Assembly: GCA_030544185.1 (NCBI GenBank)
Contig: JAUNRO010000070.1
Location: 1 to 11,869, forward strand
Reading direction: 5' to 3'
DNA: 11,869 bases
Source of the DNA: Propionibacteriaceae bacterium
Lineage (GTDB): Bacteria > Actinomycetota > Actinomycetes > Propionibacteriales > Propionibacteriaceae
Shown here: piece by piece, positions 1-6,448 of the stretch
Position numbering within the stretch: position 1 is the stretch's first letter
Layout: every line of letters starts with the position of its first letter
Notes under the pieces: model-generated
What the model saw: the letters and a program-made list of their open reading frames with translations, nothing else
Database searches by the model: none
What the model was told of the DNA's origin: nothing
Made by a program: the position numbers and the translations under genes

Positions 1-1581
1 CGGACGCTGGGCTGTTTCCAGATCGAATCGCCCGGCCAGCGTGAGCTGATCGGCAAGTTCGGCCCGAGCGACTTCACCGACATCATCATCGACATCTCCC
101 TGTTCCGCCCGGGACCAGTGAAGAGCGACATGGTCCGCCCGTTCCTCGACGTGCGCCAGGGTTGGGACACCGCGCGCTATCTGCATCCCGACCTGGAGCC
201 CGTCCTGCGCGAAACCTGCGGCGTCGTCGTCTTCCACGAACAGGTCATCGCGATGATCGCGATCCTCACCGGCTGCAGCCTCGCCGAGGGTGACGAGGCC
301 CGCCGCGCGCTCGGCGACCGCGAGGCCCTGACCGGCCTGCAGGGGTGGTTTCGCTCGGCGGCGTTGCAACGGGGGTACGCGGAGCCGGTCGTCGAGGCCG
401 CCTGGGCGGTGCTGGCGGGGTTCGGGTCGTTCGGGTTCTGCAAGGCGCACGCCGCGGCGTTCGCCCTGCCGACCTATCAGTCGGCGTGGCTCAAGACCCA
501 CTGGCCCGCGCACTTCCTCGCGGGCGTCCTCACCCACGATCCCGGCATGTATCCCAAACGCCTCATCCTCGAAGAAGCCCGCCGCAGCGGCGTCGAGGTG
601 CTTGGCCTGGACGTGAACCGGTCCGCCGAGACCTATCGCGTGGAGCAACTGGCCGGCCGGTGGGGCATCCGGCTCGCTCTGGCGGAGGTGAAGGGCATCT
701 CCAGTGCCGAACTGGCGCGGATCACCACGGGCCGGCCCTATCGCTCGCTCGCCGACTTCTGGAACCGCGCCGATGTGTCCCGGCCGGTCACCGAGCGGCT
801 CGTCCTGGCGGGCGCGTTCGATCGCCTGCACGAGATCCGCCCCGCGACGAGCGTGCAGCGCCACGGCCGGCTCACCCGCCGCGACCTGCTGCTGGCGGTC
901 GCCGACCTCGACCGGGACACTCGCGCCGCCAACCGGGCCTCGCGGGCGCGGGCGCGAGGCCTGGGCGGCGGACCCCATGGGGTCCAGGCGATCCAGCTGC
1001 CGCTGGACTTCGACACCGACCGGGAGATCACGGCCTCGGGGCTGTCGGAGATGACCGATGCCGAACGTGTCCGCGCGGAGCTGAGCGTGCTGGGCCTGGA
1101 CGCCAGCCGCCACGTCGTCGACTTCTATCGCCCGATGCTCGAGGCCTTGGGCGTGAGCTGGTCGAAGGACCTCCTGCGCGTGCGCCGCCGCAGCCATCTC
1201 CTCGTGGCCGGGGTCAAGGTCGCGACCCAGGCCCCACCGCTGCGCTCGGGCCGGCGCGTGGTGTTTCTCACCCTCGACGACACGACGGGGCCGGTCGAGG
1301 CAACGTTCTTCGACGATGTCCTCGGACGGTGCGCGCGAACGCTGTTCGAATCCTGGCTGCTGGTCGTGCAGGGGGATCTGCGCCGCACCGGCCCCCGCGG
1401 GGTATCCCTCCGGGCCCACGGCTGCTGGGACCTCGGCGCGCTGTTCGAGGTCTGGCGCAGCGAGCACGAGCTCACCGGCGACCCCGCCCGCGCGCTCGCG
1501 GCGGTCCGCGACCTGCTGGGCGAGGCGCCGCAGCAGCGCGGGCCGTGCGGCAACCGCGCCCCGGATCACCACACGTACTAG
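1..1581 (+). CDS. dnaE2: Error-prone DNA polymerase DnaE2 (ImuC), C-terminal part; 5' end outside the window
   Basis: A C-family (PolIII alpha-like) DNA polymerase used in translesion synthesis and damage-induced mutagenesis. The reading frame is open from base 1, so about 526 residues of the C-terminal half are present and the N-terminal PHP and palm regions are missing. The fragment opens with the family signature TLGCFQIESPGQRELIGKF, followed by DISLFRPGPVKSDM. FGFCKAHAAAFALPTYQSAW lies near residues 144-163 and LTHDPGMYPKR near 177-187; both are typical of DnaE2. A helix-hairpin-helix stretch (LALAEVKGISSAEL, about 225-238) and an OB-fold (about 398-465) follow. The protein ends in APDHHTY, whereas I recall many DnaE2 proteins ending in an RDFH-like motif. 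The methyltransferase gene starts 26 nt downstream, suggesting co-transcription. Whether imuA' and imuB lie upstream cannot be seen. Confidence 0.95.
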   Translation, partial: RTLGCFQIESPGQRELIGKFGPSDFTDIIIDISLFRPGPVKSDMVRPFLDVRQGWDTARYLHPDLEPVLRETCGVVVFHEQVIAMIAILTGCSLAEGDEARRALGDREALTGLQGWFRSAALQRGYAEPVVEAAWAVLAGFGSFGFCKAHAAAFALPTYQSAWLKTHWPAHFLAGVLTHDPGMYPKRLILEEARRSGVEVLGLDVNRSAETYRVEQLAGRWGIRLALAEVKGISSAELARITTGRPYRSLADFWNRADVSRPVTERLVLAGAFDRLHEIRPATSVQRHGRLTRRDLLLAVADLDRDTRAANRASRARARGLGGGPHGVQAIQLPLDFDTDREITASGLSEMTDAERVRAELSVLGLDASRHVVDFYRPMLEALGVSWSKDLLRVRRRSHLLVAGVKVATQAPPLRSGRRVVFLTLDDTTGPVEATFFDDVLGRCARTLFESWLLVVQGDLRRTGPRGVSLRAHGCWDLGALFEVWRSEHELTGDPARALAAVRDLLGEAPQQRGPCGNRAPDHHTY

Positions 1582-1593
1582 GCTCGATGACAC

Positions 1594-1601
1594 AAAGGAG
1601 G
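1594..1601 (+). promoter_or_regulatory. Strong Shine-Dalgarno site that fixes the methyltransferase start
   Basis: The sequence AAAGGAGG lies 6 nt before the ATG at 1608. It is the best ribosome-binding site in the window and selects that ATG over the in-frame ATG at 1587, which has no such site. It also suggests the gene is translated independently of dnaE2 termination. Confidence 0.8.
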
Positions 1602-1607
1602 ACGAGA

Positions 1608-2354
1608 ATGAGCGAGTTCCAGCAGGTGGGTTCGGGCAATCGTCGCCCGGCAGGCCGGCGTCGCCGATCGATCGCGCAGCAGTGGCTCAATGAGCTGCTG
1701 GTGACCCAGCTCACTCTCCGCGGCCCCGGGCTCAACGTGGTCGATCTCGGTGGTGGCACCGGCGGCATCGCCGCTGCGCTGGCCGGCGCCGGGCACACCG
1801 TGCTCGTGGTCGATCCGTCGCCCGATGCGCTCGCCGCCACCCAGCGCCGCGCCGCGGAGGCGGGGCTCTCCGACCAGATCCGCGCCATTCAGGGCGACAG
1901 CGGCACGCTCGCCGAGGTCGTCCCGGACGGATCGGTGGATGTGATCGCGTTCCACCTCGTGCTGGAGGAGCGCGCCACGGTTGCCGAGGCGCTGACCGCC
2001 ATGGCGGCAGCACTCAAGCCCGGCGGTCTGCTGAGCATCGTCATCAATCAGCGCCTGCACCGGGTCTGGCAGCAGGCCGAGGCCGGCAACCTCGACGCCG
2101 CGCGGGCGATCCTCAACGACGCGGAGCTGCTCGACCGGGCCGGCCTGCTCGACCTGCTCGAGGCCGGGGGCTGGGAGGTGCTCGCCGAGCACGGCGTCGG
2201 CGTGATCGCCGACCACGTCCCCGAGTCCGCGGCCGAGGGCCAGGCCGACGAACTGCTGGAGTTGGAGGCCGCCGCGGCCGGCCACCCCGCCTATCTCGAG
2301 TCCGCGACCCGGCTGCACGTGCTCGCGACGCATACCGGCGCGTCCGACAGCTGA
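1608..2354 (+). CDS. SAM-dependent class I methyltransferase, CmoM (SmtA)-like
   Basis: A 248-residue Rossmann-fold methyltransferase, presumably cytoplasmic. The SAM-binding motif I is VDLGGGTGG (residues 45-53), the ribose-binding acid is D69 (VVDPSP), and the post-I region continues through GSVDVIAFHLVLE (108-120) and LKPGGLLSIVINQ (136-148). Beyond the generic fold, several features recall E. coli CmoM, the tRNA cmo5U carboxyl methyltransferase: FHLVLE after the acidic strand, AGNLDAAR at 159-166 (CmoM has AGNFDYV), LLELE at 216-220, and a C-terminal YLESATRLHVLA (229-240) like CmoM's YITLGRYIHVTA. This comparison is from memory, so the substrate is an inference. The N-terminus is basic (NRRPAGRRRR, 11-20), which would suit RNA binding. 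The gene sits between dnaE2 and dinB, 3 nt before dinB. It could instead be a small-molecule methyltransferase. Confidence 0.85.
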   Translation: MSEFQQVGSGNRRPAGRRRRSIAQQWLNELLVTQLTLRGPGLNVVDLGGGTGGIAAALAGAGHTVLVVDPSPDALAATQRRAAEAGLSDQIRAIQGDSGTLAEVVPDGSVDVIAFHLVLEERATVAEALTAMAAALKPGGLLSIVINQRLHRVWQQAEAGNLDAARAILNDAELLDRAGLLDLLEAGGWEVLAEHGVGVIADHVPESAAEGQADELLELEAAAAGHPAYLESATRLHVLATHTGASDS

Positions 2355-2357
2355 CCC

Positions 2358-3593
2358 ATGTCCCCCCGACCCGGGCCGCAGCGGCGGCGCTGGGCGGATC
2401 GACCGACCCCGCCCACGATCCTGCACGTCGATATGGACGCGTTCTATGCCGCGGTCGAGCTCCGTCGCCGCCCCGAACTCATCGGCAAGCCCGTCCTCGT
2501 CGGCGGCGCCACCCGTGGGGTGGTCCTCTCGGCCACCTATCCCGCCCGTGCCCACGGCATCTCCGGCGGCATGCCGATGACCCGCGCCCGCCGGCTGTGC
2601 CCGGAGGCGATCGTCGTGCCGCCGGACCACGACGCCTATGCCGAGACCTCCCGTGGCATCCGCGCCATCTTCGAGTCCTTCACCGCGGTCGTCGAATCCG
2701 CGTCGATCGACGAGGCCTTCCTCGACCTCACCGGAGCCCTCCACAGCGTCGAGGCGCCGCCGACCAGCCCGGCCGCCCTGATCGGTGAGCTCATCCGCGC
2801 GCGGGTCCACGACGAACAGGGCATCACCTGCTCGGTCGGCATCGGACCCACCAAGTTCGTCGCCAAGCTCGCCTCCAACGCCGCCAAGCCCGACGGGCTG
2901 CGCGAGGTGCCGCCGGCCGCCGTCATCCCGTTCCTGCACCAGCTCCCCGTCGAGGCGATGTGGGGCGTGGGAGAGGCCACCGCCGAAAAGCTGCACCGGC
3001 TGGGCCTGCACCAGGTCGCCGACCTGGCGTACACCCCACGGACCACCCTTCAGCGCGCTTTCGGGCCGCACCTGGGTCCCCACCTGCGCGACCTGGCCTG
3101 GGGGCGCGATCCACGGCCGGTCGTCGGGCACCCGCCGGAGCGCAGCATCGGCTCGCAGGAGACGTTCGGGCGGGACACCGATGACGACGAGGCCGTGCGT
3201 CGCGAGCTGCTGCGGATGGCCGACCGCACCGCGGCCCGGATGCGGCAGTCCGGGGTGCTGGGGAGCAGGGTGGTGATCACGGTGCGGTTCGCGGACTACA
3301 GCGAGATCACCCGCTCGGGGACCCTGCGCGGGCTCACCGACTCCGGTGGCGAGATCCATGCCCAGGCGCTCGCGCTGTGGGTGGCGCTCGGGCTGCAGCG
3401 GGCGCGGATCCGGAAGGTGGGGGTACGCGTGGCGGGGCTGGTGGACCGGTCGGCAGCCCACGTCCAGCCGGAACTTGGGGAGCCCGAGCACGGCTGGCGC
3501 GATGCGGAGGAGGCCATGGATGCTGCGGTGGCGCGATTCGGCCCGAAAGCAGTGCAGCGGGCCTCGCTGTCGGCGCACCGGCGGCCCGGCTGA
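2358..3593 (+). CDS. dinB: DNA polymerase IV (Y-family translesion polymerase)
   Basis: A 411-residue Y-family polymerase that copies past damaged bases without proofreading. The palm motif ILHVDMDAFY (21-30) carries metal-binding D25, and Y30 is at the steric-gate position (F13 in E. coli Pol IV). SIDEAFLDL (116-124) supplies D118 and E119, so the catalytic set is complete. This argues for DinB and against ImuB, which lacks those residues. LSATYPARAHGISGGMPM (57-74) is in the fingers, CSVGIGPTKFVAKLASN is the palm continuation, MWGVGEATAEKL is the helix-hairpin-helix, and the little finger starts near residue 260. I see no clear QLxLF-type clamp-binding peptide at the C-terminus. The ATG lies 3 nt after the methyltransferase stop and lacks a good Shine-Dalgarno site, so translational coupling is likely. 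No SOS-box-like palindrome precedes it. Confidence 0.96.
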   Translation: MSPRPGPQRRRWADRPTPPTILHVDMDAFYAAVELRRRPELIGKPVLVGGATRGVVLSATYPARAHGISGGMPMTRARRLCPEAIVVPPDHDAYAETSRGIRAIFESFTAVVESASIDEAFLDLTGALHSVEAPPTSPAALIGELIRARVHDEQGITCSVGIGPTKFVAKLASNAAKPDGLREVPPAAVIPFLHQLPVEAMWGVGEATAEKLHRLGLHQVADLAYTPRTTLQRAFGPHLGPHLRDLAWGRDPRPVVGHPPERSIGSQETFGRDTDDDEAVRRELLRMADRTAARMRQSGVLGSRVVITVRFADYSEITRSGTLRGLTDSGGEIHAQALALWVALGLQRARIRKVGVRVAGLVDRSAAHVQPELGEPEHGWRDAEEAMDAAVARFGPKAVQRASLSAHRRPG

Positions 3594-3612
3594 TGCGTTT
3601 CGGGCCCGCACT

Positions 3613-3646
3613 TTGGGTTTTCTCGGGCCCCGTTAGAATCTACACT
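3613..3646 (+). promoter_or_regulatory. Candidate promoter for the DUF3040 gene
   Basis: The 113-bp gap after dinB contains the only AT-rich patch nearby. TAGAAT (3634-3639) and TACACT (3641-3646) both fit a TAnnnT -10 element. TTGGGT (3613-3618) lies 15 nt before the first and TTTTCT (3618-3623) lies 17 nt before the second, both as weak -35 elements. I cannot decide between the two pairings. The gap and the RBS that follows support separate transcription of the downstream gene. Confidence 0.45.
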
Positions 3647-3654
3647 TGAGTGGT

Positions 3655-3666
3655 CGCTCCGGAGCG
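3655..3666 (+). promoter_or_regulatory. Perfect 12-bp palindrome in the DUF3040 leader
   Basis: CGCTCCGGAGCG is a perfect dyad lying 9 nt after the second candidate -10 element and 40 nt before the start codon. Its position fits an operator near the transcription start or a small leader hairpin. No T-rich tract follows, so it is not a terminator. In a GC-rich genome a 12-bp palindrome can also arise by chance. Confidence 0.35.
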
Positions 3667-3692
3667 GGGCGAAAGGCATCTTTGATCGTGGT

Positions 3693-3698
3693 GGGAGG
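3693..3698 (+). promoter_or_regulatory. Shine-Dalgarno site deciding the DUF3040 start
   Basis: GGGAGG ends 8 nt before the GTG at 3707. The earlier in-frame GTG at 3698 overlaps this site and would leave no spacing, so 3707 is the better start. Confidence 0.7.
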
Positions 3699-3706
3699 TG
3701 GCGCGG

Positions 3707-4093
3707 GTGGCACTGTCCGAAGACGAACGGAAACTCCTCGAACAGATGGAGGCAGCCCTCGCGGCGGAGGACCCTAAGTTGGCCCATACGCTGCGCGGCA
3801 CCAAGACCCCCCGGACTTTGCAACGCAAACGCGCCGCGGTGGCCGGGCTGGCGTTCGTCGCCGGCTGCGCGATGCTGGTCGCCGGCATGCGCGCCCATTG
3901 GGTCATCTCGGTGGTCGGTTTCGTGGTCATGCTCGCAGCGACGGTCATCGCCGTCACCGCCTATCGGCGGGTCGAACCCTCACCGATCAGTCCCGACAAG
4001 GTGCGCGCCGGCCAGCGATCCGGAGCGGGCGACAACTCCTTCATGGACAAGATGGAAGAGCGCTGGCGCCGTCGTCAGGACGAGGGCCTCTGA
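3707..4093 (+). CDS. DUF3040 family small membrane protein
   Basis: A 128-residue protein starting MALSEDERKLLEQMEAALA, the typical N-terminus of DUF3040 (an acidic amphipathic helix followed by ED-PK-A). Two hydrophobic helices follow at about 43-61 and 65-86, separated by only a few residues (MRAH), giving a hairpin in the membrane with both ends probably cytoplasmic. The basic stretch TLQRKR (37-42) just before the first helix supports that topology. The C-terminal tail ends in a charged helix (MDKMEERWRRRQDEGL). The function is unknown. The family is actinobacterial and is often found near mraZ and rsmH; the M. tuberculosis relative Rv2169c is, from memory, in such a position. The start is GTG at 3707, chosen from the RBS and the family's N-terminus. 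The gene has its own candidate promoter and is followed by a hairpin terminator, so it is probably monocistronic. Confidence 0.88.
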   Translation: MALSEDERKLLEQMEAALAAEDPKLAHTLRGTKTPRTLQRKRAAVAGLAFVAGCAMLVAGMRAHWVISVVGFVVMLAATVIAVTAYRRVEPSPISPDKVRAGQRSGAGDNSFMDKMEERWRRRQDEGL

Positions 4094-4115
4094 GGTTCCA
4101 CGCCAGATCAGACAG

Positions 4116-4157
4116 CACAGAAGGGATCCGACTCGAAGTCGGATCCCTTTCTCTGTG
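4116..4157. terminator. Long hairpin terminator serving both convergent genes
   Basis: A perfect 13-bp inverted repeat (4121-4133 with 4137-4149) closes a 3-nt CGA loop. A second 5-bp block (4116-4120 CACAG with 4153-4157 CTGTG) continues the stem after a 3-nt bulge. It lies 22 nt after the DUF3040 stop and 32 nt after the transglutaminase stop on the other strand. The tails (CTTTCTCT on plus, CCTTCTGT on minus) are only modestly T-rich, but the symmetry and location support bidirectional termination. Confidence 0.85.
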
Positions 4158-4189
4158 TCCCGGAAGGCCTGCGCGGCCGGGTCAGCCCA

Positions 4190-6448
4190 TCAGCCCATCA
4201 CCCGGGCCGCCAGGGCGTTCCACAGGGAGCGTGGCCACCACGTGGCCGCGAGCCGATCCTGGCGGCCGCTGCGCTCGGCCAGACCGCGGCGCACCTCGTG
4301 GGTGACGGCCGCGAGGTCGGCGTTGATCGTGTGCTGGCGCGCATAGCGAGCCCGCTCAACCATCAGCGACAAGACCGTCATCGCCTTGCTGGCGGCACTG
4401 TCGAGATCGTGGGCGATCTGGGTGCCGATCACCCGTGGTGAACCGGCCGGCCAATATCCGCCGTAGTCCACGACCGAGTCGCGCACCTCTGCCCACGCCT
4501 TCTCGACCTGCTCGGTCGGCGGCCCGTGGCCGTCGAGGCGCTTGTTGCGGCGCATGTTGCGGATGAGCATCGGTGTCGCCCCCAGCGCGGCGAGGACCGC
4601 CGCGATGCCGGCAGCCGTGCCACCGACCATGAGGATCTGGCGCCACAGCGGCGGCTCACCCTCGGGCGGGACCGCCGGCTCCGGGCTCGCCTCGGGGGTC
4701 GGGCCCTCCTCCTCGCCCGGCGCAATGGTCTCGGTCGGTTCCGGCTGCGGGGAGTCGCCCTGGCCCTCCTCCTCGCTCGTGCCCGAGACGACGGTCCATG
4801 GCGGCGCCGAGGCGATCGTCGGGGTGGGCTCGAAACGGACCCAGCCATAGCCGTCGAACCACAGCTCGGGCCAGGCATGCATGTCGCGGATGTTGACCTG
4901 CCAGTGCTCACCCTGGCGCTCACCGGGCAGGAAGCCCACCGCCACGCGGGACGGAATGCCGGCCACCCGGGCCATGGCGGCCATGGCGCCGGCGAACTGC
5001 TCGCAATAGCCCAGCTTGTCGCGGAACAGGAAGTTCTGCAGCGCCTCATAACCGGAGCCCGGCAGCGGCTCGGTCGAATAGGTATAGCCACCCTCGTTGC
5101 GCAGATAGTCCTGGATCGCCGCGGCCTTCAGGGCCGGCGCCTCGACGCCACCGGTCACGCGAAGCGTCAGGTTGATGATGTCGTCGGGGATGTCCTGGGG
5201 GATCGGGACGGTCAGCTGGGCATCCAGCGGGTTCCCGGCCGCCAGGATCCGCGACAGACCGGCGCCATCGGGGACGATGTCCACGCTGCGCACCGAGTAG
5301 TTCAAGTCGCGGATCGCGTCCTGACGGTTCTCCCCGGTGGCCAGGACGATCAGGGAGTCCCGGTCATAGGCCCACTCACCATCGGCGTCGAAGGAGTCCG
5401 GCGCGAACGGCAGCGGCAGATATTCCGAGCGGAAGTCGGTGACCTGGATCTGGGTATTGCGGACGACCTCGTCCGGTCCGGAGATATGCCCCGGTGCCGG
5501 CGGCAGGTTTGTGCCGGTCGTCAGCTGCAGGCCCGCGTTCTGCCAGCCCGTGGCGTTGAACACCGGCAGCGACGCCATCCGCAGATAGACACCCTCGGGC
5601 TGATCCGTCGTATAGGTCATCACCGCCCGGTTCGTCGGCTGGTTCAGGTTCCGCCGCAGGTCGAGCGTCGGGTCGGCCATCTCCAGCGGCCCGTCATCGC
5701 CCTTCGGCCGGGTGAGCCCCCAGCCCTGTGAGGTCAGGGTCGGGATCACCGCGCCGAGCGCCAGCGTCAGCACGATCGCCGGGATGCCCACCATCGCAGT
5801 CATGCGCAGTGCGAGCGGCGCTGATCCGCGGTCGTGCTCACTGCGGCGTACGCCCCGGGGCCAGCGTTCGGAGGTATTGATGCCCTCCGTCAGCAGGATG
5901 CCGATATAGCCGACGGCGATCGCCACGAAGCACCACCACGGAACCTCCTCGCGCAACGCGAGCGCAGGCACCAGGAACAGCGAGGCCAGCGGCGCGAGCG
6001 ACCACATCGGCCGGTCGACCCCCTGCACCATCACGTCGGTGAGGATCAGGATCACGCCGATGGCGGCGACGAACAGCAGCCGGACGCCCGGATGGGGCGT
6101 CATCGGGGCCGCCTCTGTGCGCATGTGCTGGGTCGCCTCGACGAACAGCTGCCCGAATCGCACGAACGGGTTGCCCTCGCCGTCGGCGGTGAGACCGAGG
6201 GAGACGGCGAAGACGAAACCCGCGAGGGTCAGCGTCTGGAAGCCGAGCACGGCGAGATCGCCGATGCGCAAGCGCCGCAGGACCAGCGAGATCGCGGCCA
6301 GGATCAGCACCAGCACCGACGACAGCACCAGATAGCCCGAGTCCTGGGTGAGCGGCAGCAGGGTGGTGCTGGCCAGCAGCACCGCCACCACGATGGCGAT
6401 GACGAAGCGATCCGAGACCGCCAGCGCGGCCTTCTCCTTGGCGGCCAT
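4190..6448 (-). CDS. Membrane transglutaminase-like protein, TgpA family (DUF3488-transglutaminase-DUF4129)
   Basis: A 752-residue integral membrane protein. About seven hydrophobic helices occupy residues 15-235, for example FVIAIVVAVLLAS, LVLSSVLVLILAAISLVL and MVGIPAIVLTLALGAVI. A large extracytoplasmic part follows, with the transglutaminase core at about 445-545. The core has C482 (LGYCEQFAGAMAAMARVAG), H524 (DMHAWPELWF) and E540 (GWVRFEPTP) where the classical triad has Asp. An acidic Pro/Glu/Gly-rich linker (about 555-600) leads to one more membrane helix (605-628) and a DUF4129-like cytoplasmic tail with the motif GGYWPAGSPR. Substrates are unknown; the family is thought to crosslink, cleave or otherwise modify envelope proteins. 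The ATG at 6448 overlaps the DUF58 stop by one base (TGATG), which I prefer over an in-frame start 27 codons upstream inside DUF58. It is the last gene of the moxR operon. Confidence 0.92.
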   Translation of the reverse strand: MAAKEKAALAVSDRFVIAIVVAVLLASTTLLPLTQDSGYLVLSSVLVLILAAISLVLRRLRIGDLAVLGFQTLTLAGFVFAVSLGLTADGEGNPFVRFGQLFVEATQHMRTEAAPMTPHPGVRLLFVAAIGVILILTDVMVQGVDRPMWSLAPLASLFLVPALALREEVPWWCFVAIAVGYIGILLTEGINTSERWPRGVRRSEHDRGSAPLALRMTAMVGIPAIVLTLALGAVIPTLTSQGWGLTRPKGDDGPLEMADPTLDLRRNLNQPTNRAVMTYTTDQPEGVYLRMASLPVFNATGWQNAGLQLTTGTNLPPAPGHISGPDEVVRNTQIQVTDFRSEYLPLPFAPDSFDADGEWAYDRDSLIVLATGENRQDAIRDLNYSVRSVDIVPDGAGLSRILAAGNPLDAQLTVPIPQDIPDDIINLTLRVTGGVEAPALKAAAIQDYLRNEGGYTYSTEPLPGSGYEALQNFLFRDKLGYCEQFAGAMAAMARVAGIPSRVAVGFLPGERQGEHWQVNIRDMHAWPELWFDGYGWVRFEPTPTIASAPPWTVVSGTSEEEGQGDSPQPEPTETIAPGEEEGPTPEASPEPAVPPEGEPPLWRQILMVGGTAAGIAAVLAALGATPMLIRNMRRNKRLDGHGPPTEQVEKAWAEVRDSVVDYGGYWPAGSPRVIGTQIAHDLDSAASKAMTVLSLMVERARYARQHTINADLAAVTHEVRRGLAERSGRQDRLAATWWPRSLWNALAARVMG

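Noticed and set aside
345..1607. Upstream extension of the methyltransferase frame through dnaE2
   Set aside because: The extension is Arg/Pro/Gly-rich shadow sequence of dnaE2. The ATG at 1608 with AAAGGAGG 6 nt upstream is a clear start.
3536..3548. Third near-copy of the TTTCGGNCCGAAA dyad (12 of 13 matches) inside the 3' end of dinB
   Set aside because: It encodes the conserved DinB end RFGPK and is explained by coding. I see no matching structure around it, so it is probably coincidence.
1578..3611. 677-codon open frame on the minus strand across the methyltransferase and dinB genes
   Set aside because: It is antisense to two well-supported genes, its protein is low-complexity (Gly/Arg/Asp/His-rich) with no recognisable motif, and such frames are expected from codon structure in high-GC DNA.
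3601..3630. GC-rich inverted repeat (GGGCCCG with CGGGCCC) after dinB as a terminator
   Set aside because: The 7-bp stem has a 15-nt loop and no following T-tract, and it overlaps the candidate -35 elements, so I do not call a terminator.
4183..4198. Tandem CAGCCCAT direct repeat at the end of the transglutaminase gene
   Set aside because: Two 8-bp copies at the stop codon are most simply a short slippage duplication with no evident function.
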